Part shown: piece after piece, positions 22,641-33,901 of the stretch
Layout of the letters: every line of letters starts with the position of its first letter
Numbering within the stretch: the stretch's first letter is position 1
From: Scalesia atractyloides
Lineage: Eukaryota; Streptophyta; Magnoliopsida; Asterales; Asteraceae
Assembly (NCBI GenBank): GCA_947069175.1
Contig: CAMTDV010000027.1
Span: 42,111,369-42,175,368, forward strand
Reading direction: 5' to 3'
DNA length: 64,000 bases
The notes under the pieces: model-generated
What the model was told of the DNA's origin: nothing
What the model saw: the letters and a program-made list of their open reading frames with translations, nothing else
Databases searched by the model: none
Translations under genes and position numbers: made by a program

Positions 22641-25600
22641 TTTAGTTAGAGACGGGAACCCAGGCCATGGAAGATCTGGGTTTGCCATTAGCATCAACAT
22701 AAGTAACCTCACGAAAGATCAAATTAGTTGAGGATGAGGTTGATGATGCTTTTGATTTATTAGACATGGGGGTAGCAGACTGATTCTTGGCCGCTAACTT
22801 AGGCCTCCAGGTTACCGAATCAGACCTCTGCACATTCCTAGGAATCCTAGAGGGATTCTGGTAAACTGAAGGTCTCAAGGGTTTAACAGTTTGTTTCTTG
22901 GCCAAGTTCCAGTCTTGATCAGAAGACTTAGCCACAAATCGAGCCTCATGTGGGCGATTAGACATGGCCTTCTGATGTCTGGAATACAAAGTCTTGAAAG
23001 GGGTAAAGGTCTTTTGATAATTTCGAGCAATGTGCCCGGGAGATCCACAATTGAAATAGGTCTGCCTCTAATGGAACAAAACAGTCCGTTCAGCTTGGGA
23101 AATTCTGGGCAATTTGTCTGTCAGTTTCTTGCGGGCGTTTACTGACGGGAGATGTACGGTCTTGGTCTTGATGGTGTCCTACGCACAACCATCAGCACAC
23201 TTGTTAGTTTTGTGATTTGAATTGAAAGATTTTGGACATGGAGATTTTGGCAACAATTTAACTGATGTCTGTTCAGCTGGTTGCTTAACAGATTCAGTGT
23301 GTGACTGCTTAGTTAATTCCTCAATTTGAGAAGACTCAGCAGTTGTCGTTTCAGTTTTTGTAGACGCTTGTTTGGTTCTCTTCTTTTTAGATCGACGTGT
23401 TCTCCTCTTTTTAGTCTTATTCTTCAAATCACACTTCGTGACGGATTCTGTAGAGGACATGAGTGGCTCTACAGGGACATCCTGTTCTGAAATTTCAGCA
23501 GATGACTGTGGAATCTCGCAATTTTGAGAAGTTTGAGGTTCCGATTCAAGATCAGGTTTAAAGTTTTCGTTTGAATCAATTGGAAATGTGTGTTCATCTT
23601 CTGTCATTTCAGAATCAGTCCCTTGTGTTGAGTCACCCAAGTCTTCTAGAATTATGTCACCATCAACGTTGAAAGAAACAGTTGGTTAGTCATCGTTCAC
23701 ACTGTCAACCCTAGGAGAGGCATCAACAGACGCAGCCTCTGAAGATGAACATTTGGTATGCTCAGTTGAAGATGAACATTCGGTATTCTCAGTTGAAGCT
23801 GATGAAGCTGGAACATCTGTTGATGCAGACCCTGTAGCTAAATTCATTTTCTCATCACACAAGTTATCACAGTTATTAGCATCGTTCAAAACATCAGTAT
23901 TTAATGAAAAACTAGAATTAAAACTGTTTAAATTCTCAACACAACCAACACTGTTTGAGCATGTAAATTGTTTAGCAAGAAATTGATTTAAAATGTCAAA
24001 AGCAGGTTTATAAAATGCATAATCATCAACTGAATTGTCTGAATGTGTATTCAGACATTCCTCTTCATCACCCTGTGTGATATCCTCAACTAAAATTTCT
24101 TCTGCACATGAATTAGACACATTAGTATCGTTCACAAATTTAGTTTGAGCATCAAAAGATTCTTTTTCGTTAGATTTTGTGGAGGATGTGGATGTTTCTG
24201 CCTCAGGCACTTCTTTCTCCAATCCATCTGTATTTTCAGAGGGACGATTACCAAGTGATGTAGAAGCCACAAAAACATCATCCCTCTTGAGTTCAGTGGG
24301 TTTGGAGAACTTTGGGTAATAGGGTGTCCATGGTTTGGATAAATAATCTAACGGTTTACCATACATAATTTTTCAGCATTTTCTACCTCTTCCTCAGATT
24401 CATGCATTCTAGTATAGTTATGATTATATGGTGGAGGCGCCCTATTGTACCCAAGGCCTTTAGTAAAGTTCTTTTGATGATTAAGCCGGAGGTCACATAA
24501 GTCCTTGACTAGTTTACTGTAAGTTTCAAATTTCTTAATGTTTATTTCAATTTCTTGAAGCTTCCCTGTCAAGGAATTCAGCTTGGCTAAGGCTGCTTGA
24601 AGTTCTACGTCCTTTTCAGCTAGTTTTAGCTTGTAGTCGTAGACCCAACATTGTTGTTGGTTCAAGTCTAGCTTTAGCTGAGCCATATCCTGTTTCTGAG
24701 CTTCGACCTTCTCCATAAGAAGCTTATTCTTATGTTTAAGGGCGATGTTCTGTGACGCAGCTTGTTGATATTCAGCCACAAGAGTTGAATTATGGGCGCG
24801 CATTTGTGATAATTTAAAACGACAACTATCAGAACAGAGTATTCGATTTACCGTTTTCGAAAGATCGGGTGTCTCAGTTGTCTGCGCCATCATGCAGGGG
24901 TTGCTGTTCTTGGATAGATTCAAGGTTTCCATTTGAGCTGCAGCATCTGCCCAGTTGAAACCCTCATGCTGTTTGGCTACCAGTGCTGTGGACGTCCTGC
25001 CTGAGCTGCTTGATGGACTCGTAGTTGACTTGGAAGGAGAGACGGGAACCAGCTGTCTGTCACTGCTCTGTATATTAGCGACCCTGGATGATACATACCC
25101 TGACGGTGGCTTCTTGCATTCCCTAGTGAAGTGTCCTGGTTCGTGACATCGGTAGCATCTAAGTTTGTCCTTTGTGAGACCAGTCTTCATGTTTGACAAG
25201 GGTTGCCTTCCATATTTTTTCTTGAACTTGTTTACCCGAAAAGCAGCCATTGCTAATTTCCAAGAGACATCAATCTCGTCCAGGTCATCCTCCATGATCT
25301 GATCAACTTATGTTGGAAGAATAGATGGAGGGGTCAGATCACCTGCCAGGAAGACGTTTAAGCTCTTGATCATTGATGCAGCAATGGCCAGTTTCTCTTC
25401 GTTTCTTTAGTGAGAAACGCAGAGTTGGGCGCGGGTTGAGCAGGTCCAGGGACTGGTGCAGTAGTTTGAGGAATGACGCCTTGTTACGCTATTTGAGGAG
25501 TAGCAGGATTGAAAACCATGTTAGGATACTGAGCATGGTACTGTGTATGAACTTGAGCAGCTGAGACCGTTGTAGGATTTGGAGATTGAAAACCATACAC

Positions 25601-26484
25601 ATATTGAGTGTTCTGAGGCGTGGTAATAGGACTGTAAACCACATTTGATCCACCCGGTGCTTGTGTATTTCCTTGCAGAGGACTATAGATGAGATTCTCT
25701 GACATTAAAGCCGCGTTCTGCCCTGTCATCCCTGCGGACATCAAACTGCTTTGATGGTTGATCCCCCTCTGCTTGTTGTCGATTTCACATGATTTGATAG
25801 TAGCTATCATCTCAGTGAGAGTGACATCATTTAAGTTCTTTGTCTTTTTGATCATGCCCACATCTGCATCCCAAATTTTGGGCGGTGAATTTAATAACTG
25901 TCGGTTCATGGCGCTGTTGGTGAGGGTGATCTCAGCTGAAATCATCTGGGAAACCAGCTTGACATAGCGACGTATCCAGTTTTCGATGGTTTCCCCATAT
26001 ATGTGATTGAATGAGTTGAATTGGTGATTCAAATGATTTACCCTATTTTCTTTCATGTCGGCATTTCCTTTGTAGAGATTTTGCAACTCACTCCAAACCT
26101 CCTTTGCGTTCTTACAGTTTCTGACCGTGATAGAAATATCAGGACCTAGAGCCATGGTTAGAGTTGCAGAAGCCTTCTCATCTTCCTCTATGATCTTGAT
26201 GTCCTAGGGAGTCCACAGGTGCATAGGCTTGGGAATTTTCGTTTCAGGATCTTGCTCTATGCTGTACATAATGGTTCTTGGACCATTCATGATGCATCTC
26301 CACACGCCGGGTTCTTTTGCCTTGCAGTACTGTTCCGGAATTTCCACTCGTAGTATTCATCTCCGTACAATAAACTTGGCACTTTGGTGGAAGTGCCAAT
26401 CACCTGATCCAACTCTTGGTGGAGGGCTAAAGTTTACAATTGCAGGGCAGCTAGTGTGGCATTTGTCAGGTCTTGTACGGTCAT
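22641..26484 (-). pseudogene. copia gag (inner element)
   Basis: Starts at the ATG 26484-26482 (MTVQDLTNATLAAL), homologous to the gag start of the outer copy at 28.36 kb. The first ~110 codons (26155-26484) contain stops and frame changes. 25484-26155 is open with the retrotransposon gag core (NCKNAKEVWSELQNLYKG, VNHLNHQFNSF, MNRQLLNSPPKIWD). 24348-25295 carries the zinc knuckle CYRCHEPGHFTRECKK (about 25160-25115) and the coiled coil. 22642-24366 is the acidic linker with a knuckle-like motif near 23.04 kb, then basic segments before the protease. Confidence 0.88.
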
Positions 26485-27279
26485 GAATCCAACTATTGAA
26501 ATTAAATTAATTAAAAATTTACCAAAATTGTTTTAAAGTTTAATTAATTTTAAGTGATTCTGATGAACAGTATTGAATCCGAAAAGGTCAATTCTGTAGT
26601 CAAAGATGGTCAACCCGGAAAGATTTTCCGAAATGGCAATCCGGAAGTCAAAGTTGGTCAACTCAGACTGAAGACTCCGAAATGAACAATCCGGATTGCT
26701 GAATCGGACTTGAAGAGCCGAAATAGAAAACCCGAGAGGAAATCTGAAATAAGAAGACCGAAATGTAGATCCGAAATCCAAATCCGAAATCCAAATCCGA
26801 GATGTAGATCCGGAATAATCAACTCTGAATTTAAATCCGGAATCAAGAATCCGGAACGGAGAATCCGAAATGCCTGTCTTATCTTCTGAAGATCTGGAAC
26901 AGTGATCCAATCCGTAAAACTGGCCCCGCCTTTTCTGCAACTGAATTCCAAGATTCAAGGAATTCAAACACCGCAACAGTAACTCGGACTACAATCCGGA
27001 ACAAGTAACAGTCCGGGATCAATCCGAAATAGACGATCTCATTCGTGTTCTTCGGAATCCGGAACAGTAGTTATCCGAATTATGAGAACGTTCTTCGTGT
27101 TCTTTGGAATCTGGAACAGTACCAGATCCGAATTCTTCACAAGTTCTTCGAGTTCTTTGGAACAGTAGCCTCCGACGATGAACAGTGATCCAGAACACCA
27201 AAAACCGATCCAAACAGCAGCAACACACTTCAAAAACGTCTTCAATCAGCAATACCCGGAGCCTGTATTAGAACAGCAG
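26485..27279 (-). other. 5' leader of inner copia element, rich in TCCGGA-type motifs
   Basis: Untranslated leader between the primer site and gag. It contains dozens of copies of ATCCGGA, TCCGAA and related 6-8-mers separated by 10-25 nt (for example 26570-27080), plus several GGAACAGT repeats. No ORF here is credible. The matching leader of the outer copy is at 28363-29139. Confidence 0.75.
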
Positions 27280-27291
27280 GCTCTGATACCA
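27280..27291 (-). promoter_or_regulatory. primer binding site, initiator-Met tRNA type (inner element)
   Basis: The minus strand reads TGGTATCAGAGC, the standard plant copia primer site complementary to initiator tRNA-Met, 2 nt inside the LTR. Confidence 0.93.
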
Positions 27292-27293
27292 AT

Positions 27294-27595
27294 TGTAAGT
27301 CCCGTAAATGGATCAAACAGGTATCACTAACCTAATCAATAGCTGAAATTATGATTAGAAAAAAGAACAACTTGAATAACTTCAATGATTATAACTTGCA
27401 TACACCAAAGATGTCAGATACAAGTTTTTGCAATCAACTCTCTAACCCCTATTAAATGACCTAGCCCATCTATTTATAAACATTATAAAGCCCATAATTA
27501 CAATCCTAGGCCTATTAGGCACTAGGATTCCCACACTAACCCCATAGCCCAAATACACCACTAATGAATAAACCTTTAAAGCTCCAAGCCCAACA
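27294..27595 (-). repeat. 5' LTR of inner copia element
   Basis: 302 bp, TG...CA on the minus strand, with the primer site on the inner side and the CGGCC target duplication on the outer side (27596-27600). About 95 percent identical by eye to the 3' LTR. Confidence 0.93.
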
Positions 27596-27600
27596 CGGCC

Positions 27601-28362
27601 ATCAAACTACTTTGATGATTTATTTCTCCCTACTTGTTATCAATCTCACATGATTTGATAGTAGCTATCATCTCAGTGAGAGGGATATCATTCAAGTTCT
27701 TGGTCTTTTTGATCATTCCCACATCTGCATCCCAACTCTTGGGCAGTGAGTTTAATAACTGTCTGTTCATGGCACAGTTAGTGAGAGTAATCTCAGCTAA
27801 AATCATTTGGGAAACAAGCTTGACATAGCGATGAATACGGTTTTCAATAGTTTCCCTATAGATGTGATTGAATGAGCTAAATTGCTGGTTCAGCTGATTC
27901 ACCTTGCTTGCCTTCATGTTTGCATTTCCCTCGTAGAGATTTTGCAGTACTCCAAACTTCCTTTGCGGTCTTACAGTTTCTAACTGCGATAGAGATATCA
28001 GATCCAAGGGCCATGGTCAGAGTTGCCGAGGCCTTCTCATCTTCCTCTATTATCTTGATATCCTCAGGAGTCCATAGGTGCAGGGGCTTAGGAATTTTTG
28101 TGTCTGGATCTTGCTCTGTACTGTAGACTATTGTTCTTGGATCATTCATGATGCATCTCCACACACCAGGCTCTTTTTCCTTACAATACTGCTCAAAACA
28201 AAACTTCCATTCGTAATATTCGTCCCCATATAACAAACGTGACACTTTAGTGGAAGTGTCAATAACTTGATCCAGCTCTTGATGGAGGGCCAGAGTTTGT
28301 GATGGCAGGGCAGCTAGAGTGGCATTCGTCAGATCTTGCGCAGTCATATATCCGGCCATCAT
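27601..28362 (-). pseudogene. gag N-terminus of outer copia element
   Basis: Starts at the ATG at 28362 (MMAGYMTAQDLTNATLAAL). It contains a capsid-like helical region (YYEWKFCFEQYCKEKEPGVW, LWTPEDIKIIEEDEKASATL) and continues after a frameshift near 27950 as the gag core (VNQLNQQFSSF, MNRQLLNSLPKSWDADVGMI). It ends at the insertion point. The 5' part is better preserved than the matching part of the inner copy at 26155-26484. Confidence 0.87.
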
Positions 28363-29139
28363 TATTGAATTGATTAAAAATTACCAAACAGATTTAAAAT
28401 TAATTTATTTAAGGTTTCCTTAGATGAACAGTAATCGATCCGGAATGGTCAACTCTGAAGTAAATTATGGTCAAATCCGAATTATGGTCAAATCCAGATT
28501 ATGTGTCCGAATTATGGTTAAATCCGGATTATGTGTCCGAATTGATGACAATCCGGATTGAAGAGTCCGACTTGAAAACCCGAAATGAAGAACCCGGAAA
28601 CTGATGAATCCGAAATGAGAAGTCCAAATTGACAAATCCAGAATAAAAATCCAAGCTGAGAGAATCCAGAATAAACACGTCTGAAGGTGAATCCGGAAAG
28701 GAGAATCCGGAATGAAGAAAATCCGGAATGCTTATCCTTATCTGATGAATCCGGAATCCTTATCCTTACCCGTAACAGTAATGCTCCTTTCTTGCAAAAG
28801 TAATCCGAAATCCAAGGAATAGATAACCGTAACAGTATCTCGGATAGTAATCCAGATAGAACAACAGTCCGGGATCAATCCGAGATGGATGATCTCCTTT
28901 GTGTTCTTCGGAATCCGGAATAGTAGCTGATCCAAGATGTGAGAACCTTCTTCGAGTTCTTCGAAATCCGTAACAGTAACAGATCCAAAGTCTTCAAATC
29001 TTCTTTGAGTTCTTCGGAACAGTAGCACTTCCGAAGACGAACAGTGATCCGGAACAGTAACCAATCCAAGCAGCAGCAACACATTTCGAAAAAATAACTT
29101 CTTCAATCAGCAATACCGGAGCCTGTATTTGAACAACAG
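28363..29139 (-). other. 5' leader of outer copia element
   Basis: Non-coding leader with the same dense TCCGGA/TCCGAA motif pattern as 26485-27279 and repeated GGAACAGTA segments. The two leaders align only in parts, although the motif is kept. Confidence 0.7.
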
Positions 29140-29151
29140 GCTCTGATACCA
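29140..29151 (-). promoter_or_regulatory. primer binding site, initiator-Met tRNA type (outer element)
   Basis: TGGTATCAGAGC on the minus strand, 2 nt inside the LTR end at 29154. Confidence 0.92.
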
Positions 29152-29153
29152 AT

Positions 29154-29439
29154 TGTAAGTCCCGATAACGGATCAAACAGGTATCACTAACCTAATCAGT
29201 AGCGGAAATAATGATTAGGAAGAAGAACAACTTTGAATAAAATCAACTTGCAATGTCTGATACAAGTTCTGTGAATCCAACTCTCAACCCCCTTTCATTA
29301 ACCTAGCACCTCTATTTATAACCACTACCAAGCCCACTATTTACATCCATAGGCCCATAAGGCACTAGGAAGCCCACAAGACAAACCAAAACCCAAAATA
29401 ATCCCTAATGTGTAAACCTTTAGCAATATAGGCCCAACA
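29154..29439 (-). repeat. 5' LTR of outer copia element
   Basis: 286 bp, starts TGTTGGGCC at 29439 and ends CTTACA at 29154 on the minus strand. Collinear with, but more diverged from, the two inner LTRs. The partner LTR is off-window to the left. Confidence 0.88.
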
Positions 29440-29444
29440 CTTTT

Positions 29445-32400
29445 TAGTAGAATCTTATAAGCTTATTCCTTGATAGGAATGTTGTAGATTGCATGCTAGC
29501 GAGTCATGTTTTGGAAACGACATTTTGGAATTACATTAAGCTAGCTTTCCACTGGATATCGAGGTGAGTTCATAACCCCCACTTTTTTCCAGGCTTACAT
29601 TTTTATAAATGTTCTCGGGGGTGGAAAGACATGTAAGTTTTGCAAAAGTACACAAAATTTCGATGACGAAAAGTCGTATTTCTAAACCATGTCGCGAATG
29701 GATTTCAATGAACTCAATGGTTTACGAAAGGTTTATGCTCAACATACCGTTTTACAAAACACACACGTATTTTCAAAACGTGCATGAGTTTCATGACTAG
29801 GGACGAGATTGTCCTAGTTACAACGGGATTGGGTGTCCAGCATACAAATAAGAGGACTGGTTGGTCCTGCTTTTAGACTCAAACAGGCTAGGCCCATTCT
29901 CACTTGTGCGAGGCACAAAGACTCCATGATTTTAGGCCCCCTTTCTTCTAAAAACGTTTTCAGTTTTACAACTCACGGGGGGGGGGGGGGGGAATACATG
30001 TTTTAATGGTACGGTTTTGCTATGGAATGAAATATTAGATCATGTGTGAATAGGGTATATCTTAAGTGCCATTAATCTTTTATAAGATCGAGGAACAAGA
30101 GTGGTAGATCTATCGGGTGTAGCGAGCCCCACTCATGGGTCTTTGTGTGGCCGCATGTAGTGCTTTTGTTGTCCCAGCCGGGTGGACTGGAAGAAATCGT
30201 CTAGGGTTGAGTACTTCCTATGTCGTCACACATATTAATGTCCTTGCAAAACATTAATGATAATCAAGTTCATTGACGATTTACATACTAAAACACCCTG
30301 TAAAAATCATGTCCAATAGTATAGTGACACGTGTTGTATTTTAATATAGTCTATTAAAGACCAATAAGGACTAAAGGCGTCAACATGCTCAAGTTGAGCC
30401 TCTGAGTGATGAACCGATGTCAACATGCATAAATAATAGCCTCTGTGTGACGGATATGTCAACATGCTTAAATCATTAGCCTCTGAGTGACTGATACGTG
30501 AACATGCTTGAAATTTGGCCTCTGAGTGACTGATATGTCAACATGCCAAGCTTCTGAGTGACATTGGAATCAACATGCTTGCAATAAGCCTCTAGTGATC
30601 CTTTGTGAAGCTCTAACTCTCATACGTGCCATTTGTTGGACGAGAGGGTTCAGTTTTGTAAATATGTGAAAGTTGGATAATGGAGGGATTAAAAGTGTCA
30701 ACATGTTAATTTATACCTCTGAGTGACCTTTTAACGAACCGAGAGCTCCACAATGTCCGGGCATAATCCCGGGTATGCCAAGTTTTGGCTATGGAGCACT
30801 AAAAGTGCCAAAAGGTGTTTAAAATGGTTTTTATAAGCTTTATATAGTTTAGGGGTCAAAGTATTAAATTTTGAAACTGAATTAGGAGCGGTCGCGGGTC
30901 GCGAGAGACACGGCCTGTGTCTCTCCCGTCTCGCGAGACAGGCTCTGCTGCAGAAAGTTTATTTGGTCTCCAATCAAAACTCCAAACCATTTAATCCGAA
31001 ACCATGGCTTCTCTAAACTGCTATGCCACGTTTTGGGACACTTGTAAGCTTCTTCTTACACCCCTAAACACCTGGGTTCACCTCCTTTGAGCTCTCCAAC
31101 TATAAATAGGTGTTCAAGTGTTCATTCCAACTTGCACCTTTCTCATTAAATCACTCTTCTCCCTCCTCTGGAAGTTCCTAACTGAAAGGAGCATCCAACT
31201 AAGTTCTCTTGCATTGTACGAACCTCTTGTAAGTGTTCCTTACTCTTGCATTTTCGTTTATAGGCTTCTATAGCCAAAAGTCAAGCGTTTTATGGCAAAC
31301 GCTTTGACTTTCGGTTAAGACCATTATGGTCTAGTCATTGTTCGAAATGAACATGGCTAAGTGATCGTAATAAGGTAGGTGTTAATCCCTATAAAGGGCA
31401 CCTTCTGAAGATCACGTTTGCTAGACCAATTGACGGGTCAAAGTTATGTTATTAAAAAGTCAAATAGGCCATCTTTCGGAAAAATCATAAATTGATCTTA
31501 TATATGTTATGAAACATGTTTTGACACTTAAACAAGTTGGTAATAATTATTAGAACATGTAAGAGCATGTTCGACTCGTCAATTTCAGTTCTAGGGTCGG
31601 TTCGTAACCGAAAGTCGTGAAGTTTGACTTCCGCATTGACTTTCGATTCTGACCCAGTTTAGATTAGTTACCTACTGATCTAAAGTTGTATTATGATCAT
31701 AATATAATGTAGCATAACCCTCTGAGGTTATATTACATGATCATAATCAGGATCTAAGTTTATGCACAAGTTCCATAATTATGCCATTTTTTAACCAAAA
31801 ATGCCCTTTTTGAACAAAACAAGGTTTTAATGATAATAAACTTGAAATTGAGTTTCCTAATGATGTAATATTATAAGTAGGATTATTTGGGATGTTAAAC
31901 CAAGTTGTAAACTGAGTTTCCAAGCAGGTCCATAAACTATGTCGATAAATGACGATTTTAGTCCTTGTGACTCATAAAATGATTTTAATCAATCTTTTCA
32001 TGGTAAATAATTTACCTAATGATATGTTATATTAAATAACATATTTTAAACATTTTAAGTCTGACCCTAAGGTCAGTTTTCATTAAACATCGCTTAACAA
32101 CGTCATCTTACGACATAAGCGCCATTTCGGCGCATAGTATGGTTTTAAACCATATTATTGACCAAAACTTGATACCTACTGATTTCAAAACTTATTTTAA
32201 ACATAATTACAGTAGGTACATGTTATAAACTCAGAATCCCAAATAATTTATAAACTATGTGTAAAATGACCAAAATGCCCCTTCGGTGCATAGTTTGGTC
32301 ATAAAAGATAATTTACGCATATAATTGACCATCCTACTAATATTATGTCACAAATAAAGTATTTTTCCAGAATACTTATAAATATAACATTAAATTATAT

Positions 32401-33397
32401 TCAAGTTCTTTTTATACGGTATGAAATTACCAAAATGCCCTTATGAGGCATAGTTTTGTTTTAAAACCTTAATGGGCATATAAGTTGATATCCTACTGAT
32501 ATTTTAACTTATTTAAAGTATAATGTAATATGGAACTTGTCCATGACTTATCCGGTTACCCGATATCGCTATTATGCGCATAGTTACGTAAATGTAACTA
32601 TTTTACGGGATTTAACCGTAACGGATTTAACCTCAAAATCCAGAATGTATATAGTTTACCCATATTATACAAGTCAAGTACTTGTCGGGATTAAGCTTTA
32701 TTCTATCCCATCATCGTTTAGTCAAGCGTTATACATAATGGTCATGTACACTATTCGGTTTATAAGACCGTTAGTATTTAATTGGCTAGCTTATGCCATA
32801 ATCCAGACTAGAGCCTTGCCGATAAATGCTATCTGCACTTGGTACTTTTGTATACGGCTGAATTATTTAAAAATAAAAGAAGAAGACAAGCTCAGGTAAA
32901 TACTCTTGACTTATTTCCCCTATAAGGGCTTGGGATACGGTAAATTATTATTGCATGGTCCATTGCAAGGTTAACCTTCCTAAGTTAATAAAAGATTTGT
33001 GCCGTTTGCACTTAAAATCTTTTTTAGTATTTACAAAATGAGTCAGTTGGGTGTATTTACCAGCGTAAGCTGACGTATCTTCAAAAGGCTAATCTGCAGG
33101 TATAATACGAAATAGGCCGGAAGCTACTCGGTAGAGAATAAGAGGATCTTGCAAATCCTTAGATCTGCCTAAAGTCTGTTTTGTATTCTTTCTTGTACAT
33201 TTTACGATCCGCCTGTGGATCTTCTATTACGAGCCTGTATATTATTTTAGATTTCGAACATTTCGGTTTGTAATTTTACTCCAAGACTTCCACTGTGCTA
33301 TGTTTAATTGACATTGATGTTATCAACTTACGTCATGATACTCCCACCCAGGCCCACCGGTGTTTGGATTTCAGGGTTGGAAATCCGGGGTGTGACA
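29445..33397 (+). repeat. non-coding LTR-like region of a gypsy-type element
   Basis: No credible ORF over almost 4 kb. The right edge reads AAATCCGGGGTGTGACA, an ending I associate with LTRs of gypsy (Tekay/Del-like) elements in composites, and a plus-strand TATA-like CTATAAATAGG lies near 31100. No primer site follows 33397 and no pol is visible, so this would be a solo or truncated LTR with adjacent untranslated sequence. It includes a run of 16 G at 29977-29992 and the 40-bp minisatellite at 30379-30600. Family assignment and left boundary are uncertain. Confidence 0.45.
30379..30600 (+). repeat. 40-bp minisatellite (GTCAACATGC ... CCTCTGAGTGA)
   Basis: Units start at 30379, 30419, 30458, 30498 and 30537 (spacing 40, 39, 40, 39), each with TCAACATGC near the start and CCTCTGAGTGA near the end. 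A shortened sixth unit lies near 30570 and a detached one at 30697. Confidence 0.85.
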
Positions 33398-33901
33398 CAT
33401 ACCACCTAATTTTATATACGAACTCTCTACGTTTAACGCAACGCAAACGTTGACAGTTATACAAGTTTTACGTATACAAAGTTTTCAGTTAATCATGCCA
33501 ATGAAAATGGTTTTATTACATATTCTCAAAAATATGTAAACCGGTTATCAAAAAGATTTATTTTAAATCTTTTCGAACAAACTATGAACTCGCCAACTTT
33601 ATGTTGATTTTTCGCATGTTTTTTCTCAGGTTATATTTTAAAATTATGGAACGGTTGGAGTAGGAGAACCCATGTGGATTCGAGTACTTAGTGGGCGTTT
33701 ACTTAAGAAGTCTTAGCATTATCAAACACTTCCGCTGTGCAATGAAGATACCAGTTTAGTTCACGTCTAGCTAAGATGTGATAGATTTATCGGGGTCTGA
33801 CAGCCGAGGCAATTGCCTCTTAGACCATGACCAAATATCACGCCATAGCCTCGTATGGCACCCTATCGTGCCTCCCCACACCGCCCCTCGATTCTAGATT
33901 C
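33398..33901. other. unassigned intergenic sequence
   Basis: AT-rich with no ORF, primer site or clear repeat end. A short inverted segment, GAGGCAATTGCCTC, lies at about 33807-33820. Confidence 0.5.

Larger units (their letters stand above)
14750..27595 (-). mobile_element. inner Sirevirus-like Ty1/copia element, full length, nested in gag of the outer copy
   Basis: A 12.85-kb minus-strand element with LTRs at 27294-27595 (5') and 14750-15053 (3'), initiator-Met type primer site, leader, gag, protease, integrase, RT, RNase H, spacer, 3' ORF and polypurine tract. It is flanked by CGGCC duplications. It is closely related to the element it sits in: gag, linker and pol differ mainly by point changes and small indels. 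By eye the two LTRs differ at about 15 positions in ~300 bp, so the insertion is not very recent. Every major ORF has at least one stop or frameshift. Confidence 0.93.
27596..29439 (-). mobile_element. outer copia element, 5' LTR to gag N-terminus
   Basis: 5' part of the outer element, continuing at 14749 after the nested insertion. Contains LTR, primer site, leader and the first ~250 codons of gag. The first five bases (CGGCC) are the right copy of the target duplication. Confidence 0.92.

Noticed and set aside
30379..30600. CRISPR-like array
   Set aside because: Regular 40-bp spacing but no constant repeat/unique spacer pattern; the context is plant LTR DNA, so it is a minisatellite.
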